Part shown: positions 33,056 to 41,562 of the stretch, piece after piece
Layout of the letters: each line of letters starts with the position of its first letter
Numbering within the stretch: position 1 is the stretch's first letter
NCBI GenBank assembly: GCA_017524905.1
Contig: JAFXUP010000039.1
Span: 1 to 49,762 of the forward strand
DNA length: 49,762 nt
DNA from: Acholeplasmatales bacterium
GTDB taxonomy: Bacteria; Bacillota_I; Bacilli_A; Acholeplasmatales; Anaeroplasmataceae
Reading direction: 5' to 3'
Translations under genes and position numbers: made by a program
Notes under the pieces: model-generated
The model's database searches: none
Told to the model about the DNA's origin: nothing
Seen by the model: only the letters and a program-made list of their open reading frames with translations

Positions 33056-34096
33056 ATGTATTCTTTAGAACAATTAGAAAAATATGATTATTTTAAAAAT
33101 CTTTTAAAAACTAATAAATTAGATTATGTTTTAGATTCCTTAACTGGTGTTATTAGTAGAAGATATATATTAGAATTTGTTAAAGAATTAATAAAAAATG
33201 AAATTCATTTTACAATGGCTATTGTTGATTTAGATTATTTTAAAGATATTAATGATAATTATGGTCATGTTATAGGAGATTATATATTAGAAGCATTCGC
33301 TAATGATTTATCAACATTTGTTGGTGAAAAAGGCCTTGTTGGAAGATATGGTGGAGATGAATTTATGATTGTAGTTTTCGGTATGAATGATTATGATCAT
33401 ATTCATTTATTCTACGAATCTATTTTTAAGAAAAATGTTTTAAGAAAGCATTATAATTACTTAGATAAAGATATTTTCTTAACAGGAACAATAGGAAGTG
33501 CGGCATATCCTGATGATGCGAAAGATTATGATGGATTATTTGCAATTTCAGATAAAACATTATATAGAGGAAAAATTAAAGGAAGAAATTGCTATATAAT
33601 ATATGTTCCTGAAAAGCATCGGAATTTAAAAATTGAAAAGCTTCATAATGATGATTTAGCAACAATTATATTTAATATAAATGCTGTATTTGAATCTCAT
33701 TCATCATTTGATCAAAAATTAACTGAAATATCAGCATATATTAAAGATAATTTGATGCTAGATAAGATTTATTATATTGATTTAAATAAGAATTTCTATG
33801 ATATGGAAACTATGGAGCTTCTAGCTAGAGATATTGATTTAGATTCAATTAAATTTAGTAATGATCTATATAAAAGAGATTATGCTGGTGAGGTTAATAA
33901 AATGTCATTTGGTCCAGCGATTAAAGATGATAAATTAGCTTCAGTATTAATAACAAAAATATTCCCTAATAATAATGATAGAGGCTATTTAGTTTTTGGC
34001 TTACATAGAGCTGAAATGATTTGGCAAAATAAAGAAATTGCGATTTTATTATATTTAGCAAAAGCAATTGCTTTAGAATTAGCGAATAAAAAATAA
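33056..34096 (+). CDS. Cytosolic GGDEF protein with C-terminal GAF-like region
   Basis: A 346-residue soluble protein. The GGDEF domain is unusually N-terminal (residues ~22-180): DSLTGVISRRYIL, IVDLDYFKDINDNYGHVIGD, and canonical GGDEF at 99-103 in GRYGGDEFMIV. No RxxD inhibitory site is present at the expected spacing. The C-terminal ~150 residues have a GAF-like strand/helix pattern but no diagnostic motif. It should make cyclic-di-GMP. GAAAGGAG precedes the ATG. It ends at a strong bidirectional terminator facing the GH94 gene. Confidence 0.85.
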   Translation: MYSLEQLEKYDYFKNLLKTNKLDYVLDSLTGVISRRYILEFVKELIKNEIHFTMAIVDLDYFKDINDNYGHVIGDYILEAFANDLSTFVGEKGLVGRYGGDEFMIVVFGMNDYDHIHLFYESIFKKNVLRKHYNYLDKDIFLTGTIGSAAYPDDAKDYDGLFAISDKTLYRGKIKGRNCYIIYVPEKHRNLKIEKLHNDDLATIIFNINAVFESHSSFDQKLTEISAYIKDNLMLDKIYYIDLNKNFYDMETMELLARDIDLDSIKFSNDLYKRDYAGEVNKMSFGPAIKDDKLASVLITKIFPNNNDRGYLVFGLHRAEMIWQNKEIAILLYLAKAIALELANKK

Positions 34097-34097
34097 A

Positions 34098-34132
34098 AAA
34101 AAGAAGGGCTGCGAGGGATGCCCTTCTTTTTC
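34098..34132. terminator. Bidirectional terminator between GGDEF and GH94 genes
   Basis: AAGAAGGGC (34101-34109) pairs with GCCCTTCTT (34120-34128); A-rich on the left and T-rich on the right, so it can serve both converging transcripts. Confidence 0.88.
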
Positions 34133-34150
34133 TATATTAAGAGAGGAGAA

Positions 34151-36574
34151 TTAGATGTTAACAACGACATTAACATCTTTTTTATTTTTGTCGAATGGAA
34201 TAATATTTCCGTTAATTTCTTTATTATCAACAATCATTTGATACTTACCTGTAGCATTGTTGTTGATAGTAATATTATATTTAACGCCTCTAAATACTCT
34301 TTCAACTGAGGCATTTTTAATTTCTTTTGGTAGATGTGGATCAATCATTAATCCATCATAATCTGGTTTAATACCTAAGATTGCTTGGCTTGCGGCATAC
34401 ATTGTCCAAGAAGCAGTACCAGTAAGCCAGCTGTTTTTAGCTTCACCATAATTCTTAGCATCTCTTCCTGCGATAGTTTGAGAATAAATGTATGGTTCTG
34501 TTTTATGTATTTCAGAAACTTCCTCTAAATATGCAGGACAGTTTTTCTTATATACATCAAATGCTCTTTCATTATTTCCAATTACAGTATTTGCAATAAC
34601 AATCCATGGGTTGTTATGACAGAATACAGAACCATTTTCTTTATATCCTTTAGGATATGATGAAACTTCACCAAGCTCTACATGATATTCTTTGTAGCAT
34701 GGATGAAGAATTTCAACACCATAATCATTAGTTAGAATCTTTTCAACAGAATCTAATGCTTTCTTACCGAAGCCTAAATTCTCACCAATTCTAGCCATTG
34801 TACAGAAGCCTTGTGGTTCAACATAAATTTGACCATCTTCGCATTCCTTACTACCAACCTTATTTGAGAAGGCATCATAAGCTCTAACGAACCAATCTCC
34901 GTCCCAACCATATTTGATAGTAGCATCTTCGATATTCTTAACTTCTTTAAGAATATTGGCAGCTTCATCAGCTTTTCCAATATTCTTAAGGATGGTAGCA
35001 AACTCTTTTCCATAAAGAACGAACATGCCAGCAATAAATACTGATTCAGCCTTGCCTGATTCAAAGTTAGAAGCAGTTTGGAATGATTCACCTGGAGTTT
35101 TTGAGAAGCAGTTAAGGTTTAAACAATCATTCCAATCGGCTCTTCCAATAAGTGGAAGTCCATGTGGTCCTTTATGTGTGATGATAAAGTTAATAGAAGC
35201 TCTTAAGTGATCAATAAGTGGTTTTTCTGAGCCTTCCTTATTATTGAAAGGAGTAGGGTCAGTTAAAATAGTATAATCACCAGTTTCCTTTATATATTGG
35301 CTTACAGCCGCGATTAACCATAGTGGGTCATCGTTGAATCCACCGCCAATATCAGCATTACCACGCTTAGTAAGTGGTTGATATTGGTGGTAGGTAGAAC
35401 CGTCTTCAAATTGAATAGAAGCAATATCTTTAATTCTTTCTCTTGACTTTTCAGGAATTAAATGTAGGAATCCTAATAAGTCTTGGCAGCTATCTCTAAA
35501 GCCCATTCCACGACCAGTACCACTTTCATAGTAAGATGCTGATCTTGACATATTGAATGTAACCATACATTGATATTGATTCCAAATGTTAACCATTCTA
35601 TCAAATTTTTCATTATTAGATTTTACATGTAATGTAGATAATAAGCTTGTCCACTTATTATTTAATTCCCTGAAAGCCTTCAAAACCTTTTCTTTTGTGC
35701 TATATTTTTCTTGAAGGAGAACGGCACGTTTTTTATTTATAACATCTAAAGTTTCAAATTTTTCTTCTTCAGGGTTTTCTACATATCCTAATTGGAATAC
35801 AATTGTTTTTTCTTCACCTGGTTTTAAAGTGATGTTAAACATATGTGAAGCAATTGGTGCCCAACCAGAAGCAATAGAATTAAATGATTTTTTATTTAGA
35901 ACAGCAGTAGGATCTACCCATGAATTATATAATCCTAAGAATGTATCTAAATCAGAATCAAATCCATCGTGCTTTTCATTTGTATGGAAGAAAGCATAAT
36001 GATTTCTACGTTCTCTATATTCTGTCTTATGGTAAATTGTTGTATCATCAACCTCAACCTCACCGATATTCCAGTTTCTTTGGAAGTTAGTTTGATCATC
36101 AACGGCATTCCATAAGCACCATTCAATTACACCATGAAGTGTAATATTTTTCGTTTCGTTACTGTTGTTAGATAATGTTATTTGGTTAATCTCGCATAAA
36201 TCATTCAACGGAACAAAGCATAAAAGTTCACATTTTAAATTATTCTTTTCACTTTCAAATATAGAATAGCCTAAGCCGTGTCTACATTTGTAGCTATCAA
36301 GCTTTGTCTTCATTGGTAGGAAGCCTGGATTCCAAATAGTGCCATTATCGTTTATATAATAATATCTTCCACCATAGTCTCTTGGTACATTATTATATCT
36401 AAATCTTGTAATACGTCTTAGCTTTGCATCCTTATAAAAGCTATATCCACCACATGTATTACTCATCAAACTGAAGAAGCCATCTTGACCATAATAGTTA
36501 ATCCATGGAAGTGGTGTATTATAATTTGTTATGACATATTCACTTTTTACGTCATCAAAATATCCGAATTTCAT
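34151..36574 (-). CDS. GH94 cellobiose phosphorylase-like glycoside phosphorylase
   Basis: An 807-residue GH94 enzyme, the usual length for cellobiose phosphorylase. It cleaves cellobiose with phosphate to alpha-glucose-1-phosphate and glucose in the cytoplasm, sparing ATP. The N-terminal MKFGYFDD and TPLPWINYYG, then GRGMGFRDSCQD, NADIGGGFNDDPLW, and catalytic Asp483 in RADWNDCLNLN are all recognisable, followed by QGFCTMA and WLTGTASWT. No signal peptide. TGAGGTT precedes the ATG on the minus strand. It is transcribed away from the LacI regulator, from a promoter with a LacI-type operator just downstream. Cellobiose specificity is likely but other beta-glucosides are possible. Confidence 0.92.
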   Translation of the reverse strand: MKFGYFDDVKSEYVITNYNTPLPWINYYGQDGFFSLMSNTCGGYSFYKDAKLRRITRFRYNNVPRDYGGRYYYINDNGTIWNPGFLPMKTKLDSYKCRHGLGYSIFESEKNNLKCELLCFVPLNDLCEINQITLSNNSNETKNITLHGVIEWCLWNAVDDQTNFQRNWNIGEVEVDDTTIYHKTEYRERRNHYAFFHTNEKHDGFDSDLDTFLGLYNSWVDPTAVLNKKSFNSIASGWAPIASHMFNITLKPGEEKTIVFQLGYVENPEEEKFETLDVINKKRAVLLQEKYSTKEKVLKAFRELNNKWTSLLSTLHVKSNNEKFDRMVNIWNQYQCMVTFNMSRSASYYESGTGRGMGFRDSCQDLLGFLHLIPEKSRERIKDIASIQFEDGSTYHQYQPLTKRGNADIGGGFNDDPLWLIAAVSQYIKETGDYTILTDPTPFNNKEGSEKPLIDHLRASINFIITHKGPHGLPLIGRADWNDCLNLNCFSKTPGESFQTASNFESGKAESVFIAGMFVLYGKEFATILKNIGKADEAANILKEVKNIEDATIKYGWDGDWFVRAYDAFSNKVGSKECEDGQIYVEPQGFCTMARIGENLGFGKKALDSVEKILTNDYGVEILHPCYKEYHVELGEVSSYPKGYKENGSVFCHNNPWIVIANTVIGNNERAFDVYKKNCPAYLEEVSEIHKTEPYIYSQTIAGRDAKNYGEAKNSWLTGTASWTMYAASQAILGIKPDYDGLMIDPHLPKEIKNASVERVFRGVKYNITINNNATGKYQMIVDNKEINGNIIPFDKNKKDVNVVVNI

Positions 36575-36586
36575 TATTCTAACCTC

Positions 36587-36608
36587 ATTTACGAAAACGT
36601 TTAAGTAA
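36587..36608. promoter_or_regulatory. LacI-type operator at the GH94 promoter
   Basis: ATTTACGAAAACGTTTAAG, with core AAACGTTT at 36595-36602. The same 19 bases recur at 41256-41274. It lies just downstream of the GH94 transcription start (~36612), where a bound repressor would block elongation. Confidence 0.75.
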
Positions 36609-36618
36609 CTCTGCTTTT

Positions 36619-36648
36619 ATTATATATTCGGTAAAAGCGAATTGTCAA
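36619..36648 (-). promoter_or_regulatory. GH94 promoter
   Basis: On the minus strand: TTGACA (36648-36643), 18-bp spacer, TATAAT (36624-36619). Confidence 0.75.
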
Positions 36649-36706
36649 CAAGATTTTTTTAAGTTTTTCTATTTTATTTATAATAAAAAAATATTTTTCT
36701 TATCTA

Positions 36707-36756
36707 TTGACTTTGAATTTTGCATAAAATATAATTAAAATGCGTAAACGTTTTAG
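36707..36756 (+). promoter_or_regulatory. LacI-gene promoter with autoregulatory operator
   Basis: TTGACT (36707-36712), 17-bp spacer, TATAAT (36730-36735). CGTAAACGTTTTAG with core AAACGTTT (36746-36753) sits at about +5 to +15, consistent with self-repression. Confidence 0.72.
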
Positions 36757-36774
36757 AAGTGGGTGAAAAGAGTT

Positions 36775-37788
36775 ATGGTAAGAATTAAAGATATTGCTAC
36801 AAAATGTGGAGTCTCAATTGCTTCTGTTTCAAAAGCATTAAGTGGAAATTCTGATTTAAACCCATTAACAGCTGAACATATTAGAGAAGTTGCAAAGAAA
36901 ATGGGATATGTTCCTAATTCTTCTGCAAGATTATTAAAAACTAATAGAAGCTATAATATTGGTGTTTTATTTGTTGATGATACAAGCTCAGGCCTAGGCC
37001 ATGAATATTTTTCATCTATTTTAAACTCTATAAAAGAAGAAGCTGAAAGTAATGGATATGATATTACTTTTATTTCACATCGTTTTAAGAATAATTCATT
37101 AACATTTTATGAGCATGCTAAATATAGAAATGTTGATGGTGTAATTATTGCAAGTGTAGATTTTAAGGATAAGGAAGTTATTGAGCTTGTTGAAAGTGAA
37201 ATTCCAACAGTTACAATTGATTATGAATTTAATGGCAAAACATCTGTCGTTTCTGATAACGTACAGGGTGAGGCTGATATTGTTGAATATTTAGTTAAAA
37301 TGGGTCATAGGAAAATTGCCTTTATTAAAGGTGATGATACATCTGTTACTCAAAAGAGACTTACAAGCTTCTATAGAAGCTGTAAGGATAATGGTATAGA
37401 AGTTAAAGAAGAATATATAAAAGATGGTAGATACCATTTACCTAATATCAGTGGTGTTATAACAAGAGAGCTTTTAGCGTTAGATGATAAGCCAACTGTT
37501 ATTATTTATCCAGATGACTATTCATTATTAGGTGGTATAACTGAAATTGAAAAGCATGGATTAAAAATTCCTGATGATATTAGTATTGTAGGTTATGATG
37601 GTATCAAATTATCTAGATTATTAAGACCTATTATTACAACTTATGTTCAAAATTCTACTGAAATTGGTAGAAAATCAGCTAAAAAGCTAATTGAATTAAT
37701 TGAAACTCCAAAAACAGCTTTACCTGAAACTATTTTTGTTAAAGGCTATTTACAAGAGGGTAAAACTGTTAAAGACATAAATAAATAA
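36775..37788 (+). CDS. LacI family transcriptional regulator of the beta-glucoside locus
   Basis: A 338-codon LacI/GalR-type repressor. The N-terminal DNA-binding domain has VRIKDIATKCGVSIASVSKA, then a hinge helix NSSARLLKTN, and a periplasmic-binding-protein-like sugar domain with IIYPDDYSLLGGI and DDISIVGYDGIKLSR. ATG 36775 gives the usual LacI start; GTG 36763 would add four residues. Five copies of an AAACGTTT-centred operator lie at its own promoter, the GH94 promoter and the ABC transporter promoter, which points to a local regulon. The inducer is probably cellobiose or a related oligosaccharide. Confidence 0.92.
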   Translation: MVRIKDIATKCGVSIASVSKALSGNSDLNPLTAEHIREVAKKMGYVPNSSARLLKTNRSYNIGVLFVDDTSSGLGHEYFSSILNSIKEEAESNGYDITFISHRFKNNSLTFYEHAKYRNVDGVIIASVDFKDKEVIELVESEIPTVTIDYEFNGKTSVVSDNVQGEADIVEYLVKMGHRKIAFIKGDDTSVTQKRLTSFYRSCKDNGIEVKEEYIKDGRYHLPNISGVITRELLALDDKPTVIIYPDDYSLLGGITEIEKHGLKIPDDISIVGYDGIKLSRLLRPIITTYVQNSTEIGRKSAKKLIELIETPKTALPETIFVKGYLQEGKTVKDINK

Positions 37789-37797
37789 TATTAATAA

Positions 37798-37830
37798 AAA
37801 GATAATGATTCTTCATTATCTTTATTTTTA
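37798..37830 (+). terminator. Terminator between LacI and GH1 genes
   Basis: AAAGATAATGA/TCATTATCTTT stem with TTCT loop, followed by ATTTTTA. It sits 11 bases before the GH1 gene, so it may only partly terminate and set the ratio of regulator to enzymes. Confidence 0.8.
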
Positions 37831-37840
37831 GGAGGACTAA

Positions 37841-39184
37841 ATGTTCGATAAGGATTTTATTTTTGGTGCTGCCACAGCTGCATACCAAATTGAAGGTTCT
37901 ATTGATGCTGATTTTAAATGTGAATCTATTTGGGATAGATTTACAAAGAAAAAGGAAAACATCATTGATGGTAGTGATGGAAGTGTTGTCTGTGATAGCT
38001 ATAGAAAGTATAAAGACGATGTAGCTATTTTACATGATTTAGGTGTTGATGCTTATCGTTTTAGTATTGCATGGACTAGGGTTATTAATGAACATAATGA
38101 GCCTAATTTAAATGGAATTAATTATTATGTTAATTTATGCAAAGAATTAATTAATAATAATATAAGACCTATTGTTACTTTATATCATTGGGATATGCCA
38201 CAGTTTTTAGATGATTTAGGTGGCTTTTTAAACGATGATATTGTTAATTATTTTGAAAAATATACTGATATTGTAACTAAGTCATTAAATGGATTAGTTA
38301 AGGATTATATAACTATAAATGAGCCACAATGCATTATGTTTATGGGACATGATGCTTGTATGTTCGCTCCTGGTACTAAATATAATGATAAAGAAATGCT
38401 AAAGGCTATTCATAATTTGTTGAAATGTCATGGCGTTGCGACTAAGGTTATAAGAAAAAATGTGCCAAATTCTACTGTAGGATTTGCACCTTGCTCAAGA
38501 CCTCTTGTTCCATCATATAATGATAAGCTTTTAGAAGAAAAATGCTATGATAAATATTTTACATTAGATAGAAGCTTTGAATATTCTAATTCAGTTTCTA
38601 TTTATTCTGATCCTATTTTTTTAGGTGATTATCCTAAAAATTATTATACTGATTTTAAAGATGTTCTTCCTGAAATTACAAAAGAGGATTTAGAATTAAT
38701 TAGTCAGCCAATTGATTATATTTATCAAAATATATATTCAGGTAATTATTATTCCTTAGATAAAAATTCAAATTTAGTTAAGAATGATTTTTATGCTGGC
38801 TATCCAACTGGAAATATTGATTGGCTTCAGGTTGTTCCTCAAGCTTTATATTATGGACCTAAATATTTATATCAAAGATATAAAAAGCCAATTATTATAA
38901 GTGAAAATGGCTTTTGTAATGTTGATTTTATATCACTTGATGGTAAGGTTCATGACCCTCAAAGAATCGATTATGTTAATAGATATTTAGCCGAATTAGA
39001 AAAAATATCAAAAGAAGTACCTATTAAAGGCTATTTATATTGGAGCTTATTTGATAATTTCGAATGGAATAGTGGTTTAAGCAAGCGATTTGGACTTGTT
39101 TATATAGATTACTCAAATGGAAATAGAATAAAAAAAGATTCATTTTATGAATATAAAAAAATAATAAAAAATAGGGGGTTATAA
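37841..39184 (+). CDS. GH1 beta-glucosidase-like glycoside hydrolase
   Basis: A 447-residue GH1 enzyme of typical length. FIFGAATAAYQIEG begins the barrel, the acid/base Glu161 is in TINEPQ, the nucleophile Glu355 is in IISENGF, and YWSLFDNFEWNSGLSKRFGL closes it. No signal peptide, so it acts on imported sugars. It should release glucose from cellobiose or longer beta-glucosides. A 6-phospho-beta-glucosidase role is less likely because the locus has an ABC transporter rather than a PTS. AGGAGG precedes the ATG. First gene of an operon with GalM (1 base later) and GH5. Confidence 0.92.
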   Translation: MFDKDFIFGAATAAYQIEGSIDADFKCESIWDRFTKKKENIIDGSDGSVVCDSYRKYKDDVAILHDLGVDAYRFSIAWTRVINEHNEPNLNGINYYVNLCKELINNNIRPIVTLYHWDMPQFLDDLGGFLNDDIVNYFEKYTDIVTKSLNGLVKDYITINEPQCIMFMGHDACMFAPGTKYNDKEMLKAIHNLLKCHGVATKVIRKNVPNSTVGFAPCSRPLVPSYNDKLLEEKCYDKYFTLDRSFEYSNSVSIYSDPIFLGDYPKNYYTDFKDVLPEITKEDLELISQPIDYIYQNIYSGNYYSLDKNSNLVKNDFYAGYPTGNIDWLQVVPQALYYGPKYLYQRYKKPIIISENGFCNVDFISLDGKVHDPQRIDYVNRYLAELEKISKEVPIKGYLYWSLFDNFEWNSGLSKRFGLVYIDYSNGNRIKKDSFYEYKKIIKNRGL

Positions 39185-39185
39185 C

Positions 39186-40193
39186 TTGATATCTTTTATT
39201 GAAATAGAAAATAAATTCAAAACAGAAGTTATTTTATGTAATGTCGGTGCTTCTATTTACGATATTAAGACAAAGGATAATAAAAATAATATAGAGTCTA
39301 TTTTGTATACAACAAAAAATAAAAATGATTTTCCTTATGATGGAAGCTATTTTGGTAAGACCATTGGAAGAACTGGTGGAAGAGTAAGCAATTCTAAATT
39401 TATTTTAAATGGAATTGATTATAAAATTTTATCTGATGATCCAAATGGATTACATGGTGGAAAAGAAGGATTAAGCTTTAAGGAATTTGATTTTAAAAAG
39501 ACTGAAACAGATGAATATATTGAAGTTTTATTTTCTTATGAATCAAAGGATTTAGAATCAGGATATCCAGGAAATTTAAGCCTAAAGGTTATTTATAGGC
39601 TTTTTAAGAATGTCAATAAATTAACCCTAACATATGAAGGATTATCTGATAAGGATACATTATTAAATTTATCTAATCATAGCTATTTTAATTTAAGTGG
39701 TAATGCTAAAAATAATATATTAGGCCATGAATTATTTATAAATGCATCTAATATGGAAAAAATAGAAAAGCTTATACCTGTTAAAATTGAAAAATGTAGT
39801 GATATTTATTCATTTAAGTCTATGCATAAAATAGGCGATTATTTAATGAATAAAGAAATTATTGATAATACTAATGGATATGATTTTCCATATATTTTTG
39901 ATAATGCATCGATAAATCTATCTAACATTATCTTAAAAGATAATGAATCTAAAAGAGTATTAAAAATAAAAACAACCTACCCAGTAGTGGTAGTTTATAC
40001 ATGTAATTATGTCGGAAACGAAATAATGAATAATAATGAAATTGCTAAACCATATTATGCTGTTTGCTTAGAATGTCAATATCATCCAAATGGTATTAAT
40101 AGCGATTTTATTAAAGATAAAAAAGATATATTAGAAAAAGGGTCCCTATATAACGAAACTATAGAATATTTTTTTGAGGTGACAAATGATTAA
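39186..40193 (+). CDS. galM: Aldose 1-epimerase (mutarotase)
   Basis: A 335-residue GalM-fold protein. GRTGGRVSNSKF, DDPNGLHGGKEG, catalytic His165 in NLSNHSYFNLSG, and a late Glu in CLECQYHPNGIN match the family. It interconverts alpha and beta anomers of glucose or other aldoses, which helps feed the glucose released by GH1, GH5 and GH94 to the kinase. The start is TTG 39186 with an AGGGGG ribosome-binding site 6 bases upstream. It overlaps the GH5 gene by 8 bases. Confidence 0.88.
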   Translation: MISFIEIENKFKTEVILCNVGASIYDIKTKDNKNNIESILYTTKNKNDFPYDGSYFGKTIGRTGGRVSNSKFILNGIDYKILSDDPNGLHGGKEGLSFKEFDFKKTETDEYIEVLFSYESKDLESGYPGNLSLKVIYRLFKNVNKLTLTYEGLSDKDTLLNLSNHSYFNLSGNAKNNILGHELFINASNMEKIEKLIPVKIEKCSDIYSFKSMHKIGDYLMNKEIIDNTNGYDFPYIFDNASINLSNIILKDNESKRVLKIKTTYPVVVVYTCNYVGNEIMNNNEIAKPYYAVCLECQYHPNGINSDFIKDKKDILEKGSLYNETIEYFFEVTND

Positions 40194-41220
40194 ATTAAAA
40201 GGTTTTGAAAAAGGTGTAAATTTAGGTGGATGGCTATCTCAGGGAAGCTTAGATATTAGCCATTTAGATTCTTTTATCAAAGAAGATGATATTAGATATA
40301 TTAAAGAAATGGGCTGTGATCATTTAAGATTACCAGTTGATTTTGAAAATATCTATGATGAAAAAACAAAAAAGGATAATCCTGTTGGTTATAAATATAT
40401 TGATTTATGTATTGAATGGTGTCAAAGATATGGATTAAATGTCGTTTTAGACCTACATAAGGCACCAGGATATGTATTTGATGATTTTGAATATTCAGCA
40501 GGGTTCTTTTCAAATATGTATTTAACATCACTATTTTTAGATATTTGGGATAGATTATCAAAAAGATATGCTAAATATTCAGATATGATGATGTTTGAAA
40601 TGCTAAATGAGGTTACATCCTTTGATGTTATTGATGAATGGAATGATTTAGCATTAGAATGCATTAAGGTTATAAGAAGAAATGCACCAGATGTAAAGAT
40701 TTTATATGGTGGTGTAGGTTATTCTAGTGTTAAGGCTGTTAAATATATTCCAGAACCATATGATGATAATATTGTTTTTAATGTTCACTGCTATGAACCA
40801 ATGGCTTTTTCTCATCAAGGAGCATATTGGGTTGAAAAAATGCCATTAGATTTTAGAATGCCTTATCCTGTTGATGAGGAAAAATATAGACAAATTGCTA
40901 AAATTGTTCCATCTATTGAAGAAGGAACATTAGGATCTGCAGATAATGCACTTAAGCTATTAAAGAATAATTTCTTTGATAATTTATTTAAAGAGGCTAT
41001 TGAATGTGCAGAAAAATATAATGTTGCTTTATACTGTGGTGAATATGGTGTAATTGATAGAGCAGATCAAGAATCTACATTAAGATGGTTCAAGGATATT
41101 AATAAAACTTTTAAGAAATTTGGTATAGGAAGAACTGTATGGAGCTATAAGAAGATGGATTTCGGTATTATAGATGACCATTATAGTGAAATTTTTGAAG
41201 AAATTATAAAATATTTGTAA
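40186..41220 (+). CDS. GH5 family glycoside hydrolase (cellulase/glucanase-like), intracellular
   Basis: A 344-residue single-domain GH5. GVNLGGWLSQG begins the barrel, HLRLPVDFE and VVLDLHKAPG follow, the acid/base Glu142 is in EMLNEV, and the nucleophile Glu286 is in YCGEYGV. No signal peptide or carbohydrate-binding module, so unlike classical cellulases it must act in the cytoplasm on imported beta-gluco-oligosaccharides. The GVNLGGW start resembles exo-1,3-glucanase-type GH5 members as well as small cellulases, so linkage specificity is open. It overlaps galM by 8 bases and a terminator follows its stop. Confidence 0.88.
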   Translation: MIKLKGFEKGVNLGGWLSQGSLDISHLDSFIKEDDIRYIKEMGCDHLRLPVDFENIYDEKTKKDNPVGYKYIDLCIEWCQRYGLNVVLDLHKAPGYVFDDFEYSAGFFSNMYLTSLFLDIWDRLSKRYAKYSDMMMFEMLNEVTSFDVIDEWNDLALECIKVIRRNAPDVKILYGGVGYSSVKAVKYIPEPYDDNIVFNVHCYEPMAFSHQGAYWVEKMPLDFRMPYPVDEEKYRQIAKIVPSIEEGTLGSADNALKLLKNNFFDNLFKEAIECAEKYNVALYCGEYGVIDRADQESTLRWFKDINKTFKKFGIGRTVWSYKKMDFGIIDDHYSEIFEEIIKYL

Positions 41221-41225
41221 GAATC

Positions 41226-41248
41226 AATAGGGATTATATCCCTATTTT
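41226..41248 (+). terminator. Terminator after the GH1-galM-GH5 operon
   Basis: AATAGGGAT/ATCCCTATT stem with a TAT loop, followed by TTTG. The T run is short, so termination may be partial. Confidence 0.7.
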
Positions 41249-41255
41249 GAAAGCG

Positions 41256-41274
41256 ATTTACGAAAACGTTTAAG
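41256..41274. promoter_or_regulatory. LacI-type operator upstream of the ABC transporter promoter
   Basis: Identical over 19 bases to the GH94 operator (ATTTACGAAAACGTTTAAG). It lies upstream of the -35 box at 41292. Confidence 0.75.
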
Positions 41275-41291
41275 AATTTTTAAAAAAAGTG

Positions 41292-41320
41292 TTTACAAAA
41301 AATAATTTTAGTGTTATTAT
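41292..41320 (+). promoter_or_regulatory. Promoter of the sugar ABC transporter operon
   Basis: TTTACA (41292-41297), 17-bp spacer, extended -10 TGTTATTAT (TATTAT at 41315-41320). Predicted start is about 41327, leaving a ~235-nt leader. A weaker second promoter is possible with TTGAAG at 41422-41427. The 41221-41562 gap otherwise holds only the operators listed. Confidence 0.65.
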
Positions 41321-41402
41321 TTTGATAGTGATGAACAATTATTTTCACAATTTAATACTTTTGGCTGGATTAAAAATTTAGGGACTTTTAAAATACAGCA
41401 CT

Positions 41403-41420
41403 AGAAAACGCTTACGTAAC
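41403..41420. promoter_or_regulatory. Imperfect LacI-type operator in the transporter leader
   Basis: GAAAACGCTTACGTAA, core AAACGCTT at 41406-41413, one base off the AAACGTTT core of the other four sites. Confidence 0.5.
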
Positions 41421-41473
41421 TTTGAAGCTGAAAGTATGAAATTTAAAAATAATTAAAAACTAAACATTTTCTA

Positions 41474-41487
41474 CTTAAACGTTTAAG
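41474..41487. promoter_or_regulatory. Perfectly palindromic LacI-type operator in the transporter leader
   Basis: CTTAAACGTTTAAG, a perfect 14-bp palindrome with the AAACGTTT core shared by the other sites. It is 76 bases before the lipoprotein start. Confidence 0.72.
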
Positions 41488-41562
41488 CAGAAATAAAAGA
41501 ATACTGAAAAAATCACTCAGTATTTAAAATTTTTTTCAATCGAAGGGGATTAGGAGGATAAT

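Noticed and set aside
34118..34309. + strand ORF of 63 codons
   Set aside because: It overlaps the terminator and the 3' end of the GH94 gene on the other strand; hydrophobic AT-rich frame without support.
36587..36608. CcpA cre site
   Set aside because: The AAACGTTT core resembles cre, but its repetition only around this locus and the adjacent LacI gene make a local operator more likely; overlap in specificity cannot be excluded.
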